The position numbers were made by a program, and so were the translations under genes. The notes under the pieces are model-generated. The model did not search any database and was not told the DNA's origin. It worked only from the letters and a program-made list of their open reading frames with translations. A stretch of 9,588 nt of DNA from Desulfuromonas sp. GTDB lineage: Bacteria > Desulfobacterota > Desulfuromonadia > Desulfuromonadales > SZUA-401. This document shows, in pieces, positions 1-6,152 of the stretch (its first letter is position 1; every line of letters begins with the position of its first letter). The DNA is taken from positions 1 to 9,588 of the forward strand of contig PKUI01000200.1 in assembly GCA_002869605.1 (NCBI GenBank), in the 5' to 3' direction.

Positions 1-9
1 CGGCAGCGC

Positions 10-41
10 CTTACTTTTCTTGCTTGCCCAAGAAAAGTAAG
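10..41. other. Perfect 13-bp stem-loop at the left end of repeat copy 1
   Basis: CTTACTTTTCTTG (10-22) is the exact reverse complement of CAAGAAAAGTAAG (29-41), with the six-base loop CTTGCC. No T-run follows on either strand, so it does not look like an intrinsic terminator. It mirrors the hairpin at 342-373 at the other end of the element, and its counterpart in copy 2 (9487-9518) has one mismatched pair. Confidence 0.85.
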
Positions 42-93
42 CAAAAGAAGGCACCCCGAACTCCGTCACCCGACGATCGGGTGCCCTCGCTGT

Positions 94-152
94 CCGGAAA
101 TTTTAATCCAGCCGGCTCGCGTGCTCGCCAGATGGCAAGATTAAAATCCCGG
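94..152. other. Internal stem-loop of the repeat
   Basis: ATTTTAATC (100-108) pairs exactly with GATTAAAAT (139-147). After a small asymmetric bulge (98-99 against 148) the stem continues with CCGG (94-97) pairing CCGG (149-152). The 30-base interior (109-138) is GC-rich. In copy 2 the base equivalent to A100 is G (9577), which would turn the A:T pair into a G:T wobble and keep the stem if the partner base is unchanged; the partner lies beyond the window. Confidence 0.55.
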
Positions 153-310
153 CACTCGGTGACTGCGCACGGGGCCCCGTAAGGGCCGTGGAACAGGCAC
201 CGGCTTTTCACTTCTTCCCGTGTGACGCCGCCGGAGCGGTAACGGCTTTCGCCGAAACAGGCCGAAGAGTTGAGCGCAGCGAATGGCGAAGGCCCGGCGG
301 GAACCGTTGC

Positions 311-338
311 GGCGGGCCAGGAGCCCGGGCGCCTTTTT
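311..338 (+). terminator. Terminator-like GC hairpin plus T-run inside the repeat
   Basis: GGGC (314-317) pairs with GCCC (323-326) around the loop CAGGA. GGC (311-313) can pair with GCC (331-333) if 327-330 are bulged out. TTTTT (334-338) follows directly. This has the form of a Rho-independent terminator reading on the plus strand, about 110 bases upstream of cbiO. The stem is interrupted and competes with another pairing (291-296 with 313-318), so efficiency is uncertain. If functional, it would insulate cbiO from upstream transcription. Confidence 0.3.
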
Positions 339-341
339 CTG

Positions 342-373
342 CCTACTCTTTTATGGCGTGATAAAAGAGTAGG
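342..373. other. Perfect 13-bp stem-loop at the right end of repeat copy 1
   Basis: CCTACTCTTTTAT (342-354) is the exact reverse complement of ATAAAAGAGTAGG (361-373), with the six-base loop GGCGTG. Stem and loop lengths match the left-end hairpin (10-41), although the sequences differ. The wider ends 10-52 and 331-373 are themselves inverted copies at 29 of 43 positions. It ends 72 bases before the cbiO start codon. Confidence 0.85.
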
Positions 374-382
374 GCGTCGTCG

Positions 383-445
383 GGGGGCGCAACCCCTGGG
401 TTGTATTCTATGATTTACACGGATGAGACAAAATAAGGAGGCTCG
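383..445 (+). promoter_or_regulatory. cbiO leader with strong ribosome binding site
   Basis: This short stretch joins the repeat to cbiO. AAGGAGG at 435-441 is a near-perfect Shine-Dalgarno sequence four bases before the ATG at 446, and it fixes that start. TATGAT at 409-414 resembles a sigma-70 -10 box, but no good -35 box sits at the right distance, so a promoter here is only a weak possibility. The second half (401-436) is AT-richer than its surroundings. I find no canonical cobalamin riboswitch: the conserved core elements are absent here and in the repeat upstream. Confidence 0.45.
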
Positions 446-1297
446 ATGCTGACCATCGAAGACCTGCACTACACCTACGAAGATGGCACCCCGGCGCTTA
501 ACGGCATCAACCTGCAGATCGCTGCCGGCGAGTTCGTGGCGATCCTCGGCTCTAACGGCAGCGGCAAGTCGACGTTGATCCGCCATCTCAACGGGCTGCT
601 CACCCCGACCCTCGGGCGGGTGCTGTTCAAGGGGCGGCTGGTGGAGAATGTCGAGGACCGCGAGGTGTTCAGCAAGATCGGTATCGTCTTCCAGGATCCC
701 GACGACCAGCTGTTCGCCTCGACCGTCGAGGAGGACGTCGCCTTCGGCCCGACCAACATGGGGCTGCCGCCGGAGGAGGTTAAGCAGCGGGTGCACCAGG
801 CGCTGCATATGGTCAATATGCAGGACTTTGCGCGCAAGTCGGTGCACGCTCTTTCCCATGGGCAGAAGAAGCGCATCTGTGTGGCCGGCATCCTAGCGAT
901 GGAGCCGGAGGTGATCATTCTCGATGAACCGACCGCCGGACTCGATCCGATGGGAGTCCATTCGTTGATGCATCTGCTCGAGGATCTCAACAAGAACAAG
1001 GGGATCACCATGATCATGGCGACCCACGTGGTCGACCTGGTGCCGCTGTTCATGAGCAAGATCACCATCCTCTCCAGGGGACAGGTGTTGCGCCACGGTA
1101 CCCCCGGGGAGGTGTTCGGCGATGCCGAGGCGATCGAGAAGGCCAAGCTGCACCTGCCGCTGGTCGCCGAACTGATGAATATTCTCAAGACCCGCGATAA
1201 CGTCAAGCTGCATCACATGCCGCTGACGGTCGGGGAGGCCAGGCGCGAGATTCTGCGCCTGCTGACGGTGCAGGATGTCATCACCCGGGTCAAGTAA
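446..1297 (+). CDS. cbiO: Cobalt ECF transporter ATP-binding protein CbiO
   Basis: This 283-residue protein is the cytoplasmic ATPase of an energy-coupling-factor cobalt importer, which normally works with CbiM, CbiN and CbiQ. All ABC motifs are visible: Walker A GSNGSGKST (35-43), Q-loop VFQDPDDQLF (81-90, typical of ECF ATPases), signature LSHGQKKR (136-143), Walker B VIILDEPTAGLDP (156-168) and the switch histidine in ATH (H194). The signature has His in place of the first Gly of LSGGQ; I recall this as a tolerated variant in some CbiO proteins. The length is normal. The start is supported by AAGGAGG at 435-441. No cbiM, cbiN or cbiQ is in the window, so they lie left of the repeat or elsewhere. 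The gene overlaps cbiD by 23 bp. A role in nickel uptake or another ECF system is possible from sequence alone, but the operon context favours cobalt. Confidence 0.93.
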   Translation: MLTIEDLHYTYEDGTPALNGINLQIAAGEFVAILGSNGSGKSTLIRHLNGLLTPTLGRVLFKGRLVENVEDREVFSKIGIVFQDPDDQLFASTVEEDVAFGPTNMGLPPEEVKQRVHQALHMVNMQDFARKSVHALSHGQKKRICVAGILAMEPEVIILDEPTAGLDPMGVHSLMHLLEDLNKNKGITMIMATHVVDLVPLFMSKITILSRGQVLRHGTPGEVFGDAEAIEKAKLHLPLVAELMNILKTRDNVKLHHMPLTVGEARREILRLLTVQDVITRVK

Positions 1298-2396
1298 GCG
1301 CGGGCTGCGCTACGGTTTCAGCACCGGGGCCTGCGCGGCGGCCGCGGCCTTCGGCGCGGCACGCCTGCTCCAGTCACAGAAGTGCATCGAACAGGTCTCT
1401 CTCGAACTGCCGGCCGGTTTCAGCGCCGAGTTCCCCCTGCACGGTCAGGATTGGGATGCGCACCGCGCCCGCTGTTTTGTGGTCAAGGACGCCGGGGACG
1501 ACCCGGACGTGACCCACGGTGTGGAGGTCCACGCCGACCTCGCCTGGGACGAAAGTCTACCGGGCGAGGTCGAGCTGTGCGCCGGGCCCGGTGTCGGTCG
1601 TGTCACCCTGCCGGGGCTGGCGGTGGCGGTCGGGGCGCCGGCGATCAACCCGGTGCCGCGGCGCATGATCCTCGCGGCGATCCGCAGCGTGTTCCCGCAA
1701 TTAGTGGACGACCGGGGGTTGCGTGTTACCTTCTCCATCCCCGACGGCGAGCAGCGTGCCGAGCGCACCCTCAACGCGCGCCTCGGTATCGTCGGTGGGC
1801 TCTCCCTGCTCGGGACCACCGGCGTGGTGACGCCACTGTCGCATCGTGCCTGGACCGACACCCTCGACACCGCCCTCGACGTGGCAAAGGCCTGCGACTG
1901 CGATACCGTGGTTGGATCCACCGGGCGCACCAGTGAGCGGGCGGTGCAGCAACGGCTCTCCCTGGCCGACGAGGCCTTCGTGCTGATGGGGGATTACGTC
2001 GCCTATTTCCTGCAGGCGTGCGCCTCGCGTGGCTTCTCCCGGGTGCTGCTGTCGGTGCAGTTTGCCAAGCTGGTCAAGATCGCCGCCGGCCATGCCCAGA
2101 CCCACGTGCGCTCGTCGCGTCTCGAACTCGCAACACTGGCGGGCTGGGGCTCTGACTGCGGCCTTGACCCGGTGGTTGTGGAGCGGATAGAGTTGGCCAA
2201 CACAGCGCGTGAAGTGTTCGGGTTGCCGGGGGTGCAGCAGCTCCTGTTACCGTTGGTGGCGGAGCGGGCGCTGGCGATTATGCGCCAGAGCCTGCCGGGG
2301 GTCGCAACGGAGATCCTGGTGTGCGATTATGACGGCGCAAGCCGCTGGCGATTTGGTGAACGGCCGGAGCATGGCTCCGGGGAAGGGGGAGCATGA
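1275..2396 (+). CDS. cbiD: Cobalt-precorrin-5B C1-methyltransferase CbiD
   Basis: CbiD is the SAM-dependent enzyme that methylates C1 of cobalt-precorrin-5B to give cobalt-precorrin-6A, and it marks the anaerobic pathway. Recognisable family segments are LRYGFSTGACAAAA (11-24), KDAGDDPDVTHG (71-82), INPVPRRMI (124-132), RLGIVGGLSLLGTTGVV (169-185), STGRTSE (215-221) and FAKLVKIAAGHAQTH (263-277). The 373-residue length fits the family. The start is constrained: the same frame has a TGA at 1263-1265, and 1275 is the only ATG before the conserved N-terminus. It therefore lies inside cbiO with a 23-bp overlap. Only CAGG directly abuts the ATG, so there is no properly spaced Shine-Dalgarno and translation is probably coupled to cbiO. 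The C-terminal tail (about 355-373) is variable and carries no motif I recognise. It overlaps cbiET by 4 bp. Confidence 0.95.
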   Translation: MSSPGSSKRGLRYGFSTGACAAAAAFGAARLLQSQKCIEQVSLELPAGFSAEFPLHGQDWDAHRARCFVVKDAGDDPDVTHGVEVHADLAWDESLPGEVELCAGPGVGRVTLPGLAVAVGAPAINPVPRRMILAAIRSVFPQLVDDRGLRVTFSIPDGEQRAERTLNARLGIVGGLSLLGTTGVVTPLSHRAWTDTLDTALDVAKACDCDTVVGSTGRTSERAVQQRLSLADEAFVLMGDYVAYFLQACASRGFSRVLLSVQFAKLVKIAAGHAQTHVRSSRLELATLAGWGSDCGLDPVVVERIELANTAREVFGLPGVQQLLLPLVAERALAIMRQSLPGVATEILVCDYDGASRWRFGERPEHGSGEGGA

Positions 2397-3604
2397 AAAA
2401 GATCTACGTGATCGGTGCCGGGGTCGAAGGGCAGGAGGGATTCAGCAAGCGTTCGCTCGAGCTGATAAAGCAGGCCGACCTGTTGGTCGGCGGGGAGCGC
2501 CAGCTTGACCTGTTCCCGGTTTTTAACGGCGAAAAAATGATCGTTGGCAGCAATCTCGGTGAGGTGATCGAAAAGCTGCAGCAGGCGAAAGGGACGAGCG
2601 TGGTGCTCGCCTCGGGTGACCCGCTGTTCTTCGGCATCGGACGAAGCCTGCTGCGCGATTTTGATGCCGCCGCTCTCGAGTTCGTGCCGAACGTGACTTC
2701 GATACAGGATGCCTTCGCCAAGATCCGTGTGCCGTGGGACGACGCGGTTTTTGTCTCCGCCCATGGCCGTGGACTACAGGGGGCCGTCGATCGCATCGTT
2801 GCCAACGACAAGGCGGCGATCCTTACCGATGCGGTTAATACGCCCAAGGCAATCGCCGCGGAGATGGTACGGCGCGGGCGCGACGGCTACTCGGCGTGGC
2901 TGTGTGAGAACCTCGGTGGCGATGACGAGCGGATCACCGAGACCGACGTCAAGGGACTGCTCGAGATCGAGGCGGCGCCGCTGAACGTGCTGATTCTGAT
3001 CAAGGGCTACGAGACCAGTGGGCAGCGCTACGTGCCGACCCTCGGCATCCCCGACGAGGAGTTCGCCACAGTCAAGAAGCTGATTACCAAGGAAGAGGTG
3101 CGGGTGGTGACCCTCGCCAAGCTCAAGCTGCGCCACGACATGACGTTGTGGGACGTCGGCGCCGGCAGCGGCTCGGTGAGCATCGAGGCCGATCATCTGC
3201 TCCCCAACGGGCGGATCTTTGCCATCGAGAGGAACGAACAGTGTCGTGAATTCATCAAGGTGAATCTCAACAAGTTTGATGCGCGTAACGTCACCCTTGT
3301 CGAGGGGGACGCCCCGGCCTGCCTTGAGGAACTTCCCGATCCCGACCGTGTGTTCATCGGTGGCTCGGGTGGCAACCTGTGGGATATCCTGCGGGCCGTC
3401 GACACGCGCCTGGTGAGCGGCGGGCGCATCGTGCTCAACGCCGTGACCCTCGACACCCTGACCGCGGCCAACGAGTTCCTCGACAACGCCGGCTACAGCA
3501 TCGAGGTGGTGGCGGTGAATATCGCCCGCACCCGGCCGCTGACCGACTACAAGATGTTCGAAGCTTACAACCCGGTCTACATCGTGACCGGCATCAAGGA
3601 CTAG
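2393..3604 (+). CDS. cbiET: Fused CbiE-CbiT: precorrin C5/C15-methyltransferase and C12 decarboxylase
   Basis: Two enzymes are in one 403-residue chain. Residues 1 to about 205 are CbiE, a tetrapyrrole methylase with VIGAG (6-10) and the SAM-site loop LASGDPLFFGIG (72-83), which methylates C5. Residues about 215-400 are CbiT, a Rossmann-type methyltransferase that methylates C15 and decarboxylates the C12 acetate. Its segments are GIPDEEF (218-224), ITKEEVR (231-237), the SAM motif DVGAGSGSVSIEA (254-266) and FIGGSGGNL (321-329). The domain order is that of aerobic CobL, but the neighbours are anaerobic enzymes, so the substrates should be cobalt-precorrins. The ATG overlaps the cbiD stop as ATGA, preceded by a purine-rich GGGGAAGGGGGAG (2380-2391). 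The GGSGG loop and SAM motif look intact. A one-base gap separates the stop from cbiL. Confidence 0.94.
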   Translation: MKKIYVIGAGVEGQEGFSKRSLELIKQADLLVGGERQLDLFPVFNGEKMIVGSNLGEVIEKLQQAKGTSVVLASGDPLFFGIGRSLLRDFDAAALEFVPNVTSIQDAFAKIRVPWDDAVFVSAHGRGLQGAVDRIVANDKAAILTDAVNTPKAIAAEMVRRGRDGYSAWLCENLGGDDERITETDVKGLLEIEAAPLNVLILIKGYETSGQRYVPTLGIPDEEFATVKKLITKEEVRVVTLAKLKLRHDMTLWDVGAGSGSVSIEADHLLPNGRIFAIERNEQCREFIKVNLNKFDARNVTLVEGDAPACLEELPDPDRVFIGGSGGNLWDILRAVDTRLVSGGRIVLNAVTLDTLTAANEFLDNAGYSIEVVAVNIARTRPLTDYKMFEAYNPVYIVTGIKD

Positions 3605-3605
3605 T

Positions 3606-4328
3606 ATGACCGCTACCTTTACCGCCGTCGGGGTCGGACCCGGCGATCCGGAGCTGCTCACTCTGCGTGGCGCCCGGGTACTGCGCGAAGCCGATGTGGT
3701 GATGACCCCGGTCGGTGATCGCTCCGATGCATCCCTGGCGCTGTCGATTGTCGAGCAGCACCTCGACCCGGCGCGCCAACAGATTCTTACCCGCACCTTC
3801 CCGATGCGCCAGTCGAGCGACGTCCAGCAGAACGCCTGGCGCGATATTGCCGCCGAGGTGGCGGCGCTGGTGCGCGCGGGAAAGAAGGTCGCCTTCGTCA
3901 CCCTCGGCGACCCGTTTCTGTACAGCACCTTCCTCTATCTTTACCGTGAGCTGCAGCGCGACTACCCCGAGGTGCCGGTGGCCAACGTCCCCGGGATCTC
4001 GTCGATCCAGGCCGCCGCGAGTCTTGCGCGGTTGCCGCTGGGACTCGGCGACGAGACCCTGACGGTGGTCCCCGCAACGGCCAGCGATGCCGAGATCGAA
4101 ACGGCGCTTCAGCGTTCCGGGACGGTGGTGCTGCTCAAGGTCTACCGCGCTTTTGCCCGGCTACGTGCGCTGCTGCAGCGAGTCGGCCTCGAGCAGCAGG
4201 CGGTCTACGTGCGGCGTGTCGGCCTCGAGGGGGAGCTGCTGGTGCACAACCTCGGCGAGGTGAGTGAAGACGACCTCGACTACCTGTCGCTGATCCTGGT
4301 GCGACCTGCGGAGGCAGCGCATGGCTGA
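3606..4328 (+). CDS. cbiL: Cobalt-factor II / precorrin-2 C20-methyltransferase CbiL
   Basis: CbiL adds the C20 methyl group to cobalt-factor II, the first methylation after cobalt insertion. The 240-residue protein is a complete tetrapyrrole methylase. It has the N-terminal GVGPGDPELLTLRGARVL (9-26), with the LTLRGARVL segment that helps tell this family from CbiF, then VTLGDPFLYST (98-108) and VPGISSIQAAAS (128-139). A conserved LKVYR-like segment lies near residues 176-180. The start ATG follows AAGGA (3596-3600) by five bases and sits one base after the cbiET stop. It overlaps cbiF by 8 bp. The sequence alone does not separate the cobalt-dependent (CbiL) from the metal-free (CobI) substrate; the cbiD and cbiG neighbours argue for CbiL. 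Confidence 0.92.
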   Translation: MTATFTAVGVGPGDPELLTLRGARVLREADVVMTPVGDRSDASLALSIVEQHLDPARQQILTRTFPMRQSSDVQQNAWRDIAAEVAALVRAGKKVAFVTLGDPFLYSTFLYLYRELQRDYPEVPVANVPGISSIQAAASLARLPLGLGDETLTVVPATASDAEIETALQRSGTVVLLKVYRAFARLRALLQRVGLEQQAVYVRRVGLEGELLVHNLGEVSEDDLDYLSLILVRPAEAAHG

Positions 4329-5106
4329 GACTCAGGTGGTGACGTTTGTCGGTGCTGGCCCCGGCGACCCGGAGCTGATCACCGTCAAGGGGCAAAAGGC
4401 GCTGCAGCAGGCCGAGGTGGTGATCTACGCCGGCTCACTGGTCAACCCGGCGCTGCTCGATGACCTCGCTCCGGAGGTCGCGGTGCATGACAGCGCCAGC
4501 CTGACCCTCGACGAGGTGATTGCGCTGATGGAACAGGCGGTCGCGGATGGCAAGCGGGTGGTGCGTTTGCATACCGGCGATCCGGCTCTCTACGGGGCTA
4601 TCCAGGAGCAGATGGAACTGCTCGATGAACGCGGCATCGGCTACCGGGTGATACCCGGGGTGACCGCTGCGTTCGCCGCCGCGGCGAGCCTCGCCCAGGA
4701 GTTGACCCTGCCGGGGCTGTCACAGAGCGTGGTGCTCTCAAGGCGCGCCGGACGCACGCCGGTTCCCGACAGTGAGGCGCTCGAACGGATCGCGGCAGTC
4801 GGTGGCACCCTGGTGCTGTATCTGTCGGTCGGCATGCTCGACGAGGTGGTGGCTGAGCTGCTCGCCGGTGGGGTGTTTACGCCGCAGACCCCGGCGATCG
4901 TCGTCAGCCGCGCCAGCTGGCCCGATGAACAGCATGTGCATGGCACGCTCGAAACCATCGCCGCGCGGGTCGCCACGGCCGGCATCACCCGTCAGGCGGT
5001 GATCATGGTCGGCGAGGTGCTCGATATCCGTGAGCGGGGCAAGGTGCAAAAGTCGAAACTTTATGATCCGGGCTTCAGCCACGGTTATCGCCAAGGGAGG
5101 GAATGA
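4321..5106 (+). CDS. cbiF: Cobalt-precorrin-4 C11-methyltransferase CbiF
   Basis: CbiF methylates C11 of cobalt-precorrin-4 to give cobalt-precorrin-5A, the substrate of the next gene product, CbiG. The 261-residue sequence has the full set of family marks: FVGAGPGDPELITVKG (9-24), YAGSLV (36-41), HTGDPALYGA (84-93), IPGVTAAFAAAA (111-122), SRRAGRTPVP (140-149), and the C-terminal SKLYDPGFSHGYR segment typical of CbiF/CobM. The start ATG lies inside the end of cbiL (8-bp overlap), with GGAGG at 4310-4314 six bases upstream. The gene ends in ATGA shared with the cbiG start. Length and motifs give no sign of damage. Confidence 0.95.
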   Translation: MAETQVVTFVGAGPGDPELITVKGQKALQQAEVVIYAGSLVNPALLDDLAPEVAVHDSASLTLDEVIALMEQAVADGKRVVRLHTGDPALYGAIQEQMELLDERGIGYRVIPGVTAAFAAAASLAQELTLPGLSQSVVLSRRAGRTPVPDSEALERIAAVGGTLVLYLSVGMLDEVVAELLAGGVFTPQTPAIVVSRASWPDEQHVHGTLETIAARVATAGITRQAVIMVGEVLDIRERGKVQKSKLYDPGFSHGYRQGRE

Positions 5107-6152
5107 TGCGCACAGCGATTGTTGCCCTGACGCCTGCAGGGATGGAGCAGGCTAGGCGCCTGGCGAGCCGGATGGACGATGCCGAACTGTTCGGACCGGC
5201 GGAGCAGTGTCGTGACGGGGAAAACGCCTTTACCGCGTCGCTCGCCGAGGAGCTGCCGCAACTGTTTGCCGGCAGCCGGGCGCTGATCTGCATCATGGCA
5301 AGCGGCATCGTGGTGCGCCTGCTCGCTCCGCATCTGCGGGGGAAGGAGCGCGACCCGGCGGTGGTGGTGGTCGATGAGGCGGGTCAGTTCGCGATCAGCC
5401 TGCTCGCCGGGCACCTCGGCGGCGCCAACGCCCTCGCCCGCGAGGTTGCCGGGATCCTCGACGGCACCCCGGTAATCACCACCGCGACCGACGTTCAGGG
5501 GCTGCCAGCCTGGGACGAGGTGGCGCGCACCAGCGGCCTGGTGGTCGAGCCGGTAGTGCACATCAAACTGCTTAACTCGGCCCTGCTGCGCGGCGAACGG
5601 ATCGCGCTGATCGACCCGATGCGCCGCATCGCCGAGCACTACGCCAGCCTCCCCGGGATCACGGTCTGCGGTACCTTCCTTGAAGCCGAGGATCCAAGTT
5701 TCGCGGCACGGGTGATCGTTACCCACCGCCTAGTCGATAACATCGAAGATCCGGTGACTCTGATGCTGCGTCCCTGCGACCTGGTGGTCGGTATCGGCTG
5801 CAACCGCGACACCTCCGCCGACGAGATCGAGCAGGCGGTCAGCGAGGTGTTGCAGAACCATCGCCTCTCCCGCAGCAGCGTGAGGGGCCTCGCCTCCATC
5901 GAGGAGAAGCGCGACGAGCGGGGACTCAGCGAGTTCGCGCAGCGCTGGAGGCTGCCGCTTGACTACCACAGTGCGGAAGCGCTGAATGGGGTGCGGCTTG
6001 CCAGCCCTCCGTCCGAGCATGCCTTGGCCGCCGTTGGTGCCCAGGGGGTGTGTGAACCGGCGGCCCTGCTCAGTGCGGCGCCGGGGCAACTGCTGGTGAA
6101 GAAACAGAAACTCGGCAACGTGACCGTGGCGGTGGCGGAGTGCCATGACTGA
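5103..6152 (+). CDS. cbiG: Cobalt-precorrin-5A hydrolase CbiG
   Basis: CbiG opens the ring A delta-lactone of cobalt-precorrin-5A and releases the two-carbon fragment as acetaldehyde, a step specific to the anaerobic pathway. The 349-residue protein has both conserved parts. The N-terminal part has IMASGIVVRLLAP (64-76), VVVVDEAGQFAISLL (87-101) and AGHLGGANALA (102-112). The C-terminal part has VGIGCNRDTSADEI (229-242), GLASIEEKRDERGL (262-275) and a GVCEPAALL segment near the end. Two adjacent ATGs compete. The first (5103) overlaps the cbiF stop as ATGA. The second (5106) sits five bases after the Shine-Dalgarno GGAGG (5096-5100), a better spacing, so the mature start may be one codon later. 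It overlaps the next gene by 8 bp. It is a standalone CbiG, not fused to CbiF or CbiH as in some organisms. Confidence 0.94.
   Translation: MMRTAIVALTPAGMEQARRLASRMDDAELFGPAEQCRDGENAFTASLAEELPQLFAGSRALICIMASGIVVRLLAPHLRGKERDPAVVVVDEAGQFAISLLAGHLGGANALAREVAGILDGTPVITTATDVQGLPAWDEVARTSGLVVEPVVHIKLLNSALLRGERIALIDPMRRIAEHYASLPGITVCGTFLEAEDPSFAARVIVTHRLVDNIEDPVTLMLRPCDLVVGIGCNRDTSADEIEQAVSEVLQNHRLSRSSVRGLASIEEKRDERGLSEFAQRWRLPLDYHSAEALNGVRLASPPSEHALAAVGAQGVCEPAALLSAAPGQLLVKKQKLGNVTVAVAECHD

Larger units (their letters stand above)
1..382. repeat. Interspersed structured repeat, copy 1 (left edge may be clipped)
   Basis: Bases 1-111 match 9478-9588 at 107 of 111 positions (differences at 6, 12, 77 and 100), in the same orientation. 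The element appears to end near 382: bases 1-52 are an imperfect inverted repeat of 331-382, with 35 of 52 Watson-Crick pairs and 7 further G:T wobbles. Each end also contains its own perfect 13-bp hairpin (10-41 and 342-373). Between the ends are more stem-loops (67-83, 94-152, 168-190). No convincing gene lies inside. One frame stays open from base 1 to a stop at 142-144, but the codon changes between copies give no clear sign of selection on protein. The architecture resembles a small non-autonomous mobile element or a structured RNA unit. Similar hairpin-ended repeats are, to my recollection, scattered in many proteobacterial genomes. The real left boundary and any target duplication lie outside the window. 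Confidence 0.8.

Noticed and set aside
1..382. Repeat as a CRISPR, tRNA or rRNA feature
   Set aside because: There is no array of short spaced repeats, no cloverleaf and no rRNA-like sequence; only two long dispersed copies are visible.
401..414. Possible sigma-70 promoter in front of cbiO (TATGAT at 409-414)
   Set aside because: The -10-like hexamer lacks a -35 box or an extended -10 at the right distance, so I kept it only as a remark on the leader.
11..859. A 282-codon open frame on the minus strand spanning the repeat and the start of cbiO
   Set aside because: It runs antisense through the Walker motif region of cbiO and into the repeat, shows no recognisable domain, and has the composition expected of a GC-rich antisense shadow.
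2774..3928. A 384-codon minus-strand open frame across cbiET and cbiL
   Set aside because: It is antisense to two well-supported enzymes with intact motifs and resembles no family. Long antisense frames are common at high GC.
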